A stretch of DNA of 64,000 nt from DATFDN01 sp963830565 (lineage in GTDB: Bacteria; Pseudomonadota; Alphaproteobacteria; Acetobacterales; Acetobacteraceae). Where the stretch lies: contig CAWHMO010000013.1 in assembly GCA_963830565.1 (NCBI GenBank), forward strand, positions 171,785 to 235,784. Reading direction: 5' to 3'. The first letter of the stretch is position 1. The number at the start of each line of letters is the position of its first letter. The notes beneath the pieces are model-generated. The model was not told the DNA's origin and ran no database searches. It saw only the letters and a program-made list of their open reading frames with translations. Shown in pieces: positions 56,209-64,000 of this stretch. The position numbers and the translations under genes were made by a program.

Positions 56209-57179
56209 CCGACCAGCACGGCCTTGCCGATCACCTTGCGATCGATCACCGCCTGGATCGCCTCGGCCGCGCGGTCCAGCGGGATGCGGTGCGAGATGCG
56301 AGTCTTGAGCCGGCCCTGTGCGGCGAGATCGAGCAGCGCGCGCGTATTCGCCTCGGCCTGAAGCGGCTCATTCTGCTGGAACGCACCCATGTACACCCCG
56401 ATCGCGTCGATCGCCTTGATCAGCAGGTAGTTGCTGCGGATCGTGGCCGGCCCGCCGCCGAGGAAGCCGAGGATCACCAGCCGTCCGCGATAGCCGAGGC
56501 ACCGCAGCGACTGCTCCGTCACGTCGGCGCCGATCGGGTCGTACACCACATCCACGCCGCGACCGTCGGCGATCTCCTTGACCGCATCGACGAAACCGGC
56601 GCGGTAGTCGAGCGCGTGCGCGGCGCCCTCCTCCAGGCAGGCGGCACGCTTCTCCTCGGTGCTGGCCGTGGCGATGACGCGCGCGCCGGTCAGCCGGGCG
56701 ATCTGGATGGCGGCGATGCCGATGCCGCCGGCCGCGCCATGCACCAGCACCCACTCACCCTCGACCAGGCGGGCGCGCTGCAGCAGCGAATGGTAGGCGG
56801 TGCCGTAGCCGGAGCGGAACACGCCGGCCTCCTCGACGCCCATCCCCGGCGGGATCGGATCGCACGCGCTCTCGGCGGCGTTGCCCAGCTCGGCAAAGGC
56901 GCCGGCGGCGTGCCGGCTCATGACCTGATCGCCCGGCCTGAACCGGGTCACGCCAGGGCCGACCGCCACCACGTCGCCCGCCGCCTCGCCTCCGGGGATG
57001 AACGGCGGCTCGGGCCGGACCTGATATTTGCCGGCAAGCTGGAGCACATCGACGTATTGCACGCCGCGCGCGCGGATGCGTACCTGAAGCTGACCCGGTC
57101 CGGGCGACGGCGGATCGGGCACCTCGCGAAGCGCCAGAACCTCGGGTCCGCCGAACGCCTCGCATACAACCGCCTTCAT
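56205..57179 (-). CDS. MDR family NAD(P)H:quinone oxidoreductase-like protein
   Basis: 324 residues, zinc-free type. KAVVCEAFGGPEVLALREV is the quinone oxidoreductase start, VLVHGAAGGIGIAAIQIAR the NADPH-binding loop. No zinc ligands. Reduces a quinone or activated alkene. First gene of a minus-strand run with EamA, alpha/beta hydrolase and CaiB/BaiF joined by overlaps, so possibly one four-gene operon. Confidence 0.9.
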   Translation of the reverse strand: MKAVVCEAFGGPEVLALREVPDPPSPGPGQLQVRIRARGVQYVDVLQLAGKYQVRPEPPFIPGGEAAGDVVAVGPGVTRFRPGDQVMSRHAAGAFAELGNAAESACDPIPPGMGVEEAGVFRSGYGTAYHSLLQRARLVEGEWVLVHGAAGGIGIAAIQIARLTGARVIATASTEEKRAACLEEGAAHALDYRAGFVDAVKEIADGRGVDVVYDPIGADVTEQSLRCLGYRGRLVILGFLGGGPATIRSNYLLIKAIDAIGVYMGAFQQNEPLQAEANTRALLDLAAQGRLKTRISHRIPLDRAAEAIQAVIDRKVIGKAVLVG

Positions 57180-57300
57180 CGCGCGCCTCCGTCACGGAGT
57201 CCGGCCTGGGATCGACCCCGACATGACTGCAATCGCAGTTTGCGCGCCCCGGCGGAAGCGGCAAGGTGCCGGGTCGTCATCAATCGCTGAAGGTCTCCTG

Positions 57301-58041
57301 ATGCGGCCCGGCCTGACCACCCTGCACGCCATCCCCGCCCTCCATCGCCTGCCGGACGACCTGCTGACAAAGATCGACGCAATCAGCACGGTGACGGTCG
57401 CGGAACAGGGACAGGAGCTGTGCCGCGAGGGCGCGCTTCCGTCGTTTCTCTATTACGTCCTGGAAGGGCGGGTTGCGCTGTCCACAATGGCGCCGGATGG
57501 CACCACCGCTGTCGTCGAGGTGATCCATCCCCCCGGCGATTTCGTCCTCGCCTCCCTGGTATTGCACCTGCCCTATCTCCAGGCAGCGCACGCGGTGACT
57601 CGCGTGCGCCTGCTCGCGATCGAGGAGGCGCCGCTGCGCGGCTTGGTCGAGCGCGCGCCGGAGCTCGCGCTGGCGCTCCTGCGCTCCCTGTCGCGGGACT
57701 GCCGCAACCTGGTCTTGCAGGTCCGCGATCTGAAGGTACGCACCACCGCGCAGCGCCTGGGCTGCTATCTGCTCGCGCTGTTGCCGGACCCGTCCGCGAC
57801 CGAGGCCGTGATCCGGCTGCCCTTCGAGAAGGGCCTGCTCGCCGCCCGTCTCGGCTGCCGTCAGGAGAATCTCTCGCGCGCCTTCGCCGCGCTGCGCGAG
57901 CTGGGCGTGGAAACCCGCGGCGCTCGCGTCACCCTGCGCGACATCCCCCGGCTGACCGCGTACGCCATGCCCGACTACCTCAACCACCCGGAACTGGCCA
58001 AACCGGGCGGCGAGCGGGTAGCGGCGCCCGCCACCACCTAG
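57301..58041 (+). CDS. Crp/Fnr family transcriptional regulator
   Basis: 246 residues. The cNMP-binding domain runs to about residue 120 (LYYVLEGRVALS, PPGDFVLASL); the DNA-binding helix is LLAARLGCRQENLSRAFAAL. There is no Fnr-type N-terminal cysteine cluster. Effector unknown. ATG 57301 gives the standard start; the frame is open upstream to 57223. Divergent from the MDR gene, so it might control it. Confidence 0.87.
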   Translation: MRPGLTTLHAIPALHRLPDDLLTKIDAISTVTVAEQGQELCREGALPSFLYYVLEGRVALSTMAPDGTTAVVEVIHPPGDFVLASLVLHLPYLQAAHAVTRVRLLAIEEAPLRGLVERAPELALALLRSLSRDCRNLVLQVRDLKVRTTAQRLGCYLLALLPDPSATEAVIRLPFEKGLLAARLGCRQENLSRAFAALRELGVETRGARVTLRDIPRLTAYAMPDYLNHPELAKPGGERVAAPATT

Positions 58042-58042
58042 C

Positions 58043-58891
58043 TCAGTCGGCGACTCCCGCCATCGCCCGCGCCTCGGCGGGTGAGCGACCTTCCGCCCGA
58101 AGGGCGCGCAGGGCCAGCGCGCCGTCGCGCTTGGACAGCCTGCGGCCTTCGCCGTCCAGCAGCAGCCCGTGATGCGCATAGACCGGGGCGGGCCAGCCCA
58201 TCAGCGCTTGGATCAGCCGGTGCATGTCGGTCGCGGGCTTCAGGTCAAGGCCGCGCGTGACCAAGGTCACGCCTTGCAGCGCGTCGTCGTGGGTGACACA
58301 GAGATGATAGCTCGCGGGGATGTCCTTGCGGCCCAGCACGGCGTCGCCGAACCGCTCGGGCCGGCTTATGGTCCAGCCCTCATCCGCCTCTTCGTACCCG
58401 AGCGGCCCACCCGCCGCCTCCAGGGCGCGCGCCATGTCGAGCCGCAGGGCGTAGGGCGAACCGGCCTTGATGCGCGCCGCGCGATCCGCCGCCGAGAGGC
58501 GCCGGCAGGTGCCGGGATAGAGCGGCGCACCGTCGGGCGCGTGTGGCGCGCTGGCGGCGGCGGCGACCTCGCGGGCAATGTCGGCGCGGGTGCAGAAGCA
58601 GGGATAGAGGAGGCCGCGCTTGGTCAGCGTCTCCAACACAGCGCGGTAGTCAGGCAGGTGGCGCGACTGCACGCGCACCTCTCCGTCCCAGTCGAGGCCG
58701 AGCCAAGCCAGATCCTCCAAGATCGCCATGGCGAAGGCAGGGCGACAGCGGGCCGGATCGATGTCCTCCAGCCGCAGCAGAAATCGCCCACCAGCCGCGC
58801 GGGCACGCCGCCAGGCGAACAGCGCGGCATGGGCGTGGCCGAGATGCAGATACCCGGTGGGGCTGGGGGCGAAGCGGGTGGTGATGGACAC
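58043..58891 (-). CDS. gluQ: Glutamyl-Q tRNA(Asp) synthetase
   Basis: Adds Glu to the queuosine of tRNA-Asp. 282 residues, short, with no anticodon domain. TRFAPSPTGYLHLGHAHAA carries the HIGH-like motif, RLSKRDGALALR replaces KMSKS, and YPCFCTRAD plus YPGTCR form the zinc site typical of this family. GTG 58891 is chosen as the start of the conserved N-terminus. Convergent with crp, one base apart. Confidence 0.93.
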   Translation of the reverse strand: MSITTRFAPSPTGYLHLGHAHAALFAWRRARAAGGRFLLRLEDIDPARCRPAFAMAILEDLAWLGLDWDGEVRVQSRHLPDYRAVLETLTKRGLLYPCFCTRADIAREVAAAASAPHAPDGAPLYPGTCRRLSAADRAARIKAGSPYALRLDMARALEAAGGPLGYEEADEGWTISRPERFGDAVLGRKDIPASYHLCVTHDDALQGVTLVTRGLDLKPATDMHRLIQALMGWPAPVYAHHGLLLDGEGRRLSKRDGALALRALRAEGRSPAEARAMAGVAD

Positions 58892-58941
58892 GACCGCAGA
58901 GATGCGGCTAGGCCCTGGTCCGGCAAGAGGGAGATGCGCGC

Positions 58942-59604
58942 ATGGCGATGCTCGACGGCCCACGCTGGGGGCCGCCCGGAGGCAAGGCAGCCCGGCAGCT
59001 GGTCGTGTTGTGCCACGGCGTGGGCGCGGACGGACACGATCTGATCGACCTCGCGCCCACTTGGTCGCGCGCGCTGCCCGAGGCGGCCTTCGTCGCGCCG
59101 AGCGCGCCGGAGCATTACGACCAGGACCCGCACGGGCCAGGCCGGCAGTGGTTCAGCGTCGCCGACCGCACACCTTCGGTGATGGCGCGTGGCGTCCGCC
59201 ACGCCGCCGCCATGCTCGGGCCGTTTCTCGATGCCGAGCTGGCGCGCCTTGGCCTGTCGCCGACCGCGTACGCCTTGGTGGGCTTCAGCCAGGGCGCGAT
59301 GACGGTCCTGTTCACCGGATTGAGGCGCACCGCCGCCCCGCGTGCGATCCTCGCCTACTCGGGTGCCCTGCTGGCGCCCGAAATGCTGATTTCAGAGATG
59401 ACCAATCGCGCGCCGGTGCTGCTGGTCCACGGCGAGGCCGATGACGTGGTGCCGGTGTCGCGCTCCCGCGACGCCGAGCAGACGCTGCGCGCTGCCAGTG
59501 TACCGGTGGAAGTTTGCTACACGCCCCGTTTGGGGCACGGGATCGACGATGCGGGACTCAGCCTGGGTGCGCTGTTCCTGCAGCGGGCGTTTGCCACTGG
59601 CTAG
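58942..59604 (+). CDS. Phospholipase/carboxylesterase family esterase
   Basis: 220 residues. CHGVGADGHDLIDLAP is the oxyanion region, LVGFSQGAMTVLFTG the nucleophile elbow, and HGEADDVVPV with PRLGHGID the Asp and His. Small-ester hydrolysis; substrate unknown. It overlaps the convergent TrmJ gene by four bases. Confidence 0.88.
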   Translation: MAMLDGPRWGPPGGKAARQLVVLCHGVGADGHDLIDLAPTWSRALPEAAFVAPSAPEHYDQDPHGPGRQWFSVADRTPSVMARGVRHAAAMLGPFLDAELARLGLSPTAYALVGFSQGAMTVLFTGLRRTAAPRAILAYSGALLAPEMLISEMTNRAPVLLVHGEADDVVPVSRSRDAEQTLRAASVPVEVCYTPRLGHGIDDAGLSLGALFLQRAFATG

Positions 59605-60389
59605 GGTATCTCGTCTCTCCCGAGGTGCCGCCGTCCCCGCGCCAGCTCGGTGATCATGCCGTGCAGGGTGCGCAATTCCTGCTCCGTCACCTCGCCGCGC
59701 TGGAACAGGTGGCGGATATTGCGCACCATGCCGGGACGCTTCGGCAGGTTGCGCAGGAAGCCGCAGGCGTCGAGCTCGTCCGTCAGGTGAGTAAGGAAAT
59801 TCTCCAGCTCCGCCTTGGTCGCAACCCGCGTCTCGTTGGTCATCAGCGCACATGGCGCGGTCTCGTCGGCGGCCACCCACCACTCGTAGGCCATGACCAT
59901 GACCGCCTGGGCCAAGTTGAGCGACATGAAGCCGGGATTGAGCGGATAGCGCACCAGCGCGTCGGCCTGCGCCATGTCGTCATTGTCGAGCCCGGCCCGT
60001 TCCGGGCCGAACAATAGCCCGACACGCAGGGTGCGGGCGCAGATCGCGCGCAGCTCGGCCGCCGCCCCGTGCGCGGTCAGCACCGGCTTGATGATGTGGC
60101 GCGGGCGCGGACAGGTGGCCAGGACGTGGTGCAGGTCGGCGACCGCATCCGCCACGGTCGGATAAACGCGCGCCGCGTCCAGGATGCGGTCGGCGCCGGA
60201 CGCGGTGCGCCACGCCTGCTCCCGGGGCCAGCCATCGCGCGGCGCCACCAGACGGAGGTGGAACAGCCCGCCATTGGCCATGGCGCGCGCGCAGGCGCCG
60301 ATATTCTCGGCGAGCTGCGGGCGGACCAGAATGACAACCGGGGAGTTGCCGAGGGGGGCGAGATCCGCGCCGCCGTCCCGGCCGGTCAT
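59601..60389 (-). CDS. TrmH/TrmJ family SPOUT RNA methyltransferase
   Basis: 262 residues. PVVILVRPQLAENIGACAR is the first strand and loop, LLFGPERAGLDNDD and PGFMSLNLAQAVMVMAYEWW form the SAM-binding trefoil knot; a helical C-terminal extension (FLRNLPKRPGM) follows as in TrmJ, which 2'-O-methylates tRNA position 32. ATG 60389 overlaps the cysS stop (ATGA). Confidence 0.9.
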   Translation of the reverse strand: MTGRDGGADLAPLGNSPVVILVRPQLAENIGACARAMANGGLFHLRLVAPRDGWPREQAWRTASGADRILDAARVYPTVADAVADLHHVLATCPRPRHIIKPVLTAHGAAAELRAICARTLRVGLLFGPERAGLDNDDMAQADALVRYPLNPGFMSLNLAQAVMVMAYEWWVAADETAPCALMTNETRVATKAELENFLTHLTDELDACGFLRNLPKRPGMVRNIRHLFQRGEVTEQELRTLHGMITELARGRRHLGRDEIP

Positions 60390-61735
60390 GCCGAGGCACG
60401 ACGCCATGCCGTCCCGCCAGGGCCGTCCTCCAACACGATACCCCGCGCTGCCAACTCGGCGCGGATGGCGTCGGCGCGGGCAAAATCGCGGGCCTTGCGC
60501 GCGGCCTGACGCTCGGCGATAGCGGCATCGACAGCCTCGGCATCGGCCCCGCCCTGGAACCACGCCACCGGATCGCTCCCCAGCAGTCCCAGCGCGTGTC
60601 CCCCCGCGCGCAGCGCCGCGGCCGCCGCGGCGTCACCGGCCAGCGCCCGGTCGGCCAGCCCATGCAGGGCGGCAATGGTGAGCGGCGTGTTCAGATCGTC
60701 GCACAGCGCCTCGATGACCGCCTCGGGCGTTGCGGCGAAGCCCGAGGTCTTGTGCCGCTCCAGCGCCCGATACAGCCGATCCAGCTCGCGCCGCGCCTCG
60801 GCCAGCCCCGCCTCGGTGAAGTCGAGCGGGGCCCGGTAATGGGTGCGCAAGAGCAGCAGCCGGATCGCCTCTCCGGGCACCCTGTCCAGCAGGTCACGGA
60901 CGGTGAAGAAATTGCCGAGGCTCTTCGACATTTTCTCGCCGTTCACCACCAGCATCCCGTTATGCATCCAGTAGCGGGCGAAGTGGCTGCCGGGGAACGC
61001 GCAGACGCTCTGCGCCAGTTCGTTCTCGTGATGGGGAAAGACGAGATCGCTGCCGCCGCCGTGGATGTCGAAGTCGGTGCCGAGATAGCGCCACGACATG
61101 GCGCTGCACTCGATGTGCCAGCCCGGCCGGCCGCGCCCCCAGGGACTGTTCCAGCCGGGCAGCTCGGGCGGCGAGGGCTTCCACAGCACGAAGTCGCCCG
61201 GATCACGCTTGTACGGCGCGACCTCGATCCGCGCGCCAGCCAGCATCTGGTCGGGGCTGCGGCCCGACAGGTGTCCGTAATCGGGATAACTCGCAACAGC
61301 GAACAGCACATGGCCCTCGGCCTCGTAGGCGTGCCCCGAGGCGATGAGCGATTCAATCAGCGTGATCATCTCCGGCACGTGCGCGGTTGCCCGCGGCTCC
61401 TCGTCCGGGGGCAGGGCGCCGAGCGCGTCCATGTCGGCGTGGAACTCCGCCGTGGTCCGGGCCGTGATCGCGCCGATCGGCTGCCCGGACTCCAGTGCCC
61501 GCGTGGCGATCTTGTCGTCGATGTCGGTGATGTTGCGCACATAGGTCACGCGCGGAAACAGCAGGCCGAGCAGCCGCCGCACTACGTCGAACACGACCAC
61601 GGGGCGCGCATTGCCGATATGCGCGTGATCATACACGGTCGGCCCGCACACATACATCCGCACATGGCTGGGATCGAGCGGGACGAATTTCTCCCGCCGG
61701 CGCGACAGACTGTTGTGCAGGTAAAGCTCGGTCAT
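60386..61735 (-). CDS. cysS: Cysteinyl-tRNA synthetase
   Basis: 449 residues. MYVCGPTVYDHAHIGNAR has the zinc Cys and HIGH motif; GWHIECSAM and FPHHENELAQS give the other zinc ligands; EKMSKSLGNFF is KMSKS. Charges tRNA-Cys. Co-transcribed with trmJ-like. ATG 61735 chosen; the longer frame upstream crosses the Nramp promoter region and is not coding. Confidence 0.97.
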   Translation of the reverse strand: MTELYLHNSLSRRREKFVPLDPSHVRMYVCGPTVYDHAHIGNARPVVVFDVVRRLLGLLFPRVTYVRNITDIDDKIATRALESGQPIGAITARTTAEFHADMDALGALPPDEEPRATAHVPEMITLIESLIASGHAYEAEGHVLFAVASYPDYGHLSGRSPDQMLAGARIEVAPYKRDPGDFVLWKPSPPELPGWNSPWGRGRPGWHIECSAMSWRYLGTDFDIHGGGSDLVFPHHENELAQSVCAFPGSHFARYWMHNGMLVVNGEKMSKSLGNFFTVRDLLDRVPGEAIRLLLLRTHYRAPLDFTEAGLAEARRELDRLYRALERHKTSGFAATPEAVIEALCDDLNTPLTIAALHGLADRALAGDAAAAAALRAGGHALGLLGSDPVAWFQGGADAEAVDAAIAERQAARKARDFARADAIRAELAARGIVLEDGPGGTAWRRASA

Positions 61736-61762
61736 GGCGCCGCTAGATACGCGCGAAGTCCG

Positions 61763-61791
61763 TTGACATCCAGGTGGTATCCTGGCTACCT
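61763..61791 (+). promoter_or_regulatory. Putative promoter with operator-like palindrome, upstream of the Nramp gene
   Basis: TTGACA (61763-61768) is a consensus -35 box; CTACCT at 61786-61791 after 17 bp is a weak -10. Within the spacer CCAGG and CCTGG form an inverted repeat around TGGTAT (61770-61785), where a repressor could block RNA polymerase. The factor is unknown; a metal-sensing regulator would fit a metal transporter. Confidence 0.45.
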
Positions 61792-61852
61792 CGCCCGCGC
61801 GCAAATGCGAATGCCTCGCAGTTGCGGCGTCCCTGACGGGAAACACCGGGAA

Positions 61853-63127
61853 ATGAGCGTGGCCGCAAACACTTCGGGATCTGCGAAACCACGTTCGGCT
61901 CGCGCGCGATGGCTGGCGCGGTTCCTCGCGGTGGTCGGGCCGGGCATCGTCGTCATGCTGGCCGATACCGATGTCGGCAGCGTCATCACCGCTGGCCAGT
62001 CCGGGGTACAGTGGGGCTATCGGCTGCTGCTGCTCCAACTGGTCCTGATCCCGATCCTGTTCATGGTGCAGGAGCTGACGGTCCGCCTCGGCATCTTCAC
62101 CGGGCGCGGGCATGGCGAGCTGATCCGCGACACGTTCGGCCCCTTCTGGGCCTGGGTCTCGGCCGCCGGGCTGGGGGTGGCGACGGTCGGCGCGCTGCTG
62201 ACCGAGTTCTCGGGCGTCGCCGGGGTCGGCGAGATGTATGGCGTGCCCCGCTGGACCAGCCTGCCGGTGGCCGCGGTCGCGCTGCTCGCCGTGGTGCTGA
62301 CCGGGTCGTATCGCCGGGTCGAGAGGGTGGCGATCGCCGTCGGCCTGTTCGAGTTCGCGTTCTTCTTCGTCGCCTGGGCGGCGCACCCGGACCCGCACGC
62401 CCTGGTCTCCGGCGCGCTCGATATTCCGTTCGCCAACAAAGACTACGTCTACCTTGCCGCCGCGAATATCGGCGCCGTCATCATGCCGTGGATGGTCTTC
62501 TACCAGCAATCGGCGGTGGCGGATAAGAAGCTGCAACCCGAGCACCTCATCGCGGCGCGGTGGGATACCGCCATCGGCGCGGTGATCACCCAACTGGTGA
62601 TGGCCGCGGTCCTGATCGCCTGCGCGGCGACGATCGGGCGAACCTCGCCGACCGCGACACTGTCCACCGTGGGAGAGATGAGTCAGGCGCTGACGCCGTT
62701 TCTCGGCTCGGCCATGGGCAGCGCGGTGTATGGCGCGGGCGTGCTCGGGGCCGGCATGGTGGCCGCGATCGTCGCCTCGCTCGCCTTCGCCTGGGGCCTG
62801 GGCGAGGTGGCGGGATATCGCCGCTCGCTCGAATACCGGCCGTTGCAGGCGCGCTGGTTCTACGGCGTCTATGCCGCCTCGGTCATCGGCGGCTGCGTCG
62901 TCGTCGGGCTGTGGCCCGATCTCGTCTCGCTGAATGTCGGCGTGCAGGTGATGAACGCGCTCCTGCTGCCGTTGGTACTGGGGTTTCTCATCGCTCTCGC
63001 CTGTCGCACCCTGCCCGCCGCGCAGCGGCTGCGGGGCGTGTATCTGTGGCTGGTGCTCGGGGTTGCTGTGGTCACTTGCGCGCTCGGCGTGTTCGGCGGG
63101 TTCTCCGGCGCCGGGCTGCTCAGCTAA
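61853..63127 (+). CDS. Nramp-related divalent metal transporter with altered metal-site motifs
   Basis: 424 residues, about 11 hydrophobic helices. GPGIVVMLADTDVGSVITAG replaces the DPGN of helix 1, and VIMPWMVFYQQSAV replaces the helix-6 MPH motif, so the classical Mn/Fe ligands are not conserved. This is like the Nramp-related branch that includes Mg2+ carriers. ATG 61853 has an upstream GGGAA. A further frame upstream overlaps cysS antisense and is not coding. Confidence 0.85.
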   Translation: MSVAANTSGSAKPRSARARWLARFLAVVGPGIVVMLADTDVGSVITAGQSGVQWGYRLLLLQLVLIPILFMVQELTVRLGIFTGRGHGELIRDTFGPFWAWVSAAGLGVATVGALLTEFSGVAGVGEMYGVPRWTSLPVAAVALLAVVLTGSYRRVERVAIAVGLFEFAFFFVAWAAHPDPHALVSGALDIPFANKDYVYLAAANIGAVIMPWMVFYQQSAVADKKLQPEHLIAARWDTAIGAVITQLVMAAVLIACAATIGRTSPTATLSTVGEMSQALTPFLGSAMGSAVYGAGVLGAGMVAAIVASLAFAWGLGEVAGYRRSLEYRPLQARWFYGVYAASVIGGCVVVGLWPDLVSLNVGVQVMNALLLPLVLGFLIALACRTLPAAQRLRGVYLWLVLGVAVVTCALGVFGGFSGAGLLS

Positions 63128-63133
63128 AGCCTG

Positions 63134-63167
63134 TTATGGACTGAGTGGGCTTATGGACTGAGTGGGC
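63134..63167. repeat. 17-bp perfect tandem repeat
   Basis: TTATGGACTGAGTGGGC occurs twice head to tail at 63134-63150 and 63151-63167, just after the Nramp stop and before IS debris. Possibly the trace of an excision, or slippage. Confidence 0.85.
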
Positions 63168-63208
63168 GAGTGCTCCCAGTTTTTGGGCACGATGACTGTC
63201 CGCAACCG

Positions 63209-63307
63209 TATCCATCTGACGTGTCCGACGAGGAATGGGCGCTGGTTGCCACCTATTTAGATGGCGCGCTGCCGCAGGCTGGCGTGCAATTACGGACGCC
63301 TCCCTGA
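63209..63307 (+). mobile_element. IS transposase N-terminal fragment
   Basis: The frame reads YPSDVSDEEWALVATYL, which matches the N-terminus of IS5-family transposases, then loses homology and stops at 63307. It differs from the remnant at 52822-53126 and has no start codon of its own nearby. Debris only. Confidence 0.6.
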
Positions 63308-63575
63308 AATGCTGGCCGGGCTGCGCAGCAGCAGGTTCGCGAACCCCACGACCGCGCCGCCTCCGCGATTACCGTTCCGCCTGATCGACTTCGGCAGCGC
63401 ATGGAAGGCGCGATGAGCAAAGGAATCGCCATCAATGACGAGCAGAGGGCGGCTCACGACCGGTACAAGGAATTCTGTATCATAAGCTGATTGGCCGCGT
63501 TCACAAACCTCCTTGTCCCCTGCTACGCGGGGCTGAACCAGATCAGCGTCGCCACGTTGACCGAAGAGGCGCAGC
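63308..63575. other. Non-coding debris between IS fragment and monooxygenase
   Basis: No convincing gene. On the minus strand one frame reads LPKSIRRNGNRGGGAVVG and FANLLLRSPASISG before a stop near 63295, which could be another decayed coding end. I see no RNA gene or promoter. Confidence 0.4.
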
Positions 63576-64000
63576 TTACCTCACCCCACAGTCAGTCGAT
63601 CCACTGAGGACACGACGCGTGCTTCCTGCCCGGGAATGACGGGAGCGTGACCGGGTCTGCCAGCACGGGTACTCTTCGGGTACGAAATGCTGCGTTAGCT
63701 TCCAGTAGTCCAGAAGCCGCCACGGCGAGGTCACCGTCACCCGATTGTGCCAGTTCTTATACCAGCTGGTCACGCCGGGATGCGCCCAGACCATGTTTCG
63801 GCACTTCTCGTCCACCAGCTTGTTGTAGCCGTCGTGAACGTCGCTCCGGACTTCGAGCGTCGAGTAGCCGTTCTCGATCATCTCCCGCAACGCCTGGGTG
63901 ATGTAGCGGACCTGGCATTCTGTATGGAAGATGATACTGCCCCCGTGCGCAAGGTTGGTGTTCGGGCCGTAGGTCAGGAACAGATTTGGGAAGCCCGGCA
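63576..64000 (-). CDS. Flavin-containing (Baeyer-Villiger-type) monooxygenase, C-terminal part; N-terminus beyond right edge
   Basis: The frame is open to the window end. FPNLFLTYGPNTNLAHGG and IIFHTECQVRYITQAL are typical of the C-terminal part of flavin monooxygenases; WAHPGVTSWYKNWHNRVTVTSP (landmarks SWYKNW, VTSPWRLLDYW) precedes the end. The last 35 residues after LTQHFVPEEY are Arg/Ser-rich and atypical, which may be a frameshift near the 3' end. A BVMO would fit the oxidative theme of the region. Confidence 0.78.
   Translation of the reverse strand, partial: PGFPNLFLTYGPNTNLAHGGSIIFHTECQVRYITQALREMIENGYSTLEVRSDVHDGYNKLVDEKCRNMVWAHPGVTSWYKNWHNRVTVTSPWRLLDYWKLTQHFVPEEYPCWQTRSRSRHSRAGSTRRVLSGSTDCGVR

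Noticed and set aside
60596..61852. Long 5' extension of the Nramp frame
   Set aside because: Runs antisense through cysS; the protein start with a hydrophobic helix is at 61853.

Overview
The window is about two-thirds G+C by eye, with tightly packed genes and many ATGA/GTGA-type overlaps. Gene order (aroQ-accB-accC; sufR-B-C-D-S-U-T-A; tolC-popZ-valS), a PopZ homologue, Tat-exported periplasmic proteins and a general porin point to an alphaproteobacterium. Rhodospirillales/Acetobacterales is my best guess, from gene content only.

Left part (1-31.6 kb), mostly housekeeping: porin (cut by the left edge); TMP synthase/YggS divergent pair; OFA-type MFS carrier with an AhpD-like protein; thiS-thiG; aroQ-accB-accC; a complete SUF iron-sulfur assembly operon; TolC, PopZ and ValS; a MetE-like protein; MsrP; a muramidase/lipoprotein pair that looks like a toxin and its immunity protein; zwf with an atypical SDR; a SAM methyltransferase; a FecR-like/DUF6600 surface protein; TauE/SafE exporter; a decayed glutamine amidotransferase; a GNAT acetyltransferase.

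Middle part (31.7-57.2 kb), an accessory catabolic region: a CaiB/BaiF CoA-transferase and a two-subunit class I CoA-transferase whose subunits are separated by an oppositely oriented CUT1 ABC transporter (no ATPase); a fused CofG-CofH FO synthase, the radical-SAM step of coenzyme F420 synthesis; four luciferase-like (LLM) oxidoreductases, three close to it; a thiolase-like protein with its DUF35 partner; a P450; a cyclase-family hydrolase; alpha/beta hydrolases; SDR and MDR dehydrogenases; a second CaiB/BaiF enzyme. The set looks like an F420-linked pathway that oxidises and CoA-activates a hydrophobic or cyclic substrate and then cleaves it. The substrate is unknown. The region also carries decayed genes and an IS5-type remnant.

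Right part (57.3-64 kb): Crp/Fnr regulator, GluQ-RS, esterase, TrmJ-like methyltransferase, CysS, an atypical Nramp-family transporter, IS debris, and the C-terminus of a flavin monooxygenase cut by the right edge.

Five otherwise intact genes (tolC, valS, metE-like, msrP, CoA-transferase alpha) each carry one extra base, four of them in a run of C/G. valS is essential, so sequencing or assembly errors are more likely than real pseudogenes. Three palindromic repeats (CTCTCCCGC-type) are dispersed through the window, one running in frame into an EamA transporter gene. No tRNA, rRNA or CRISPR was seen.
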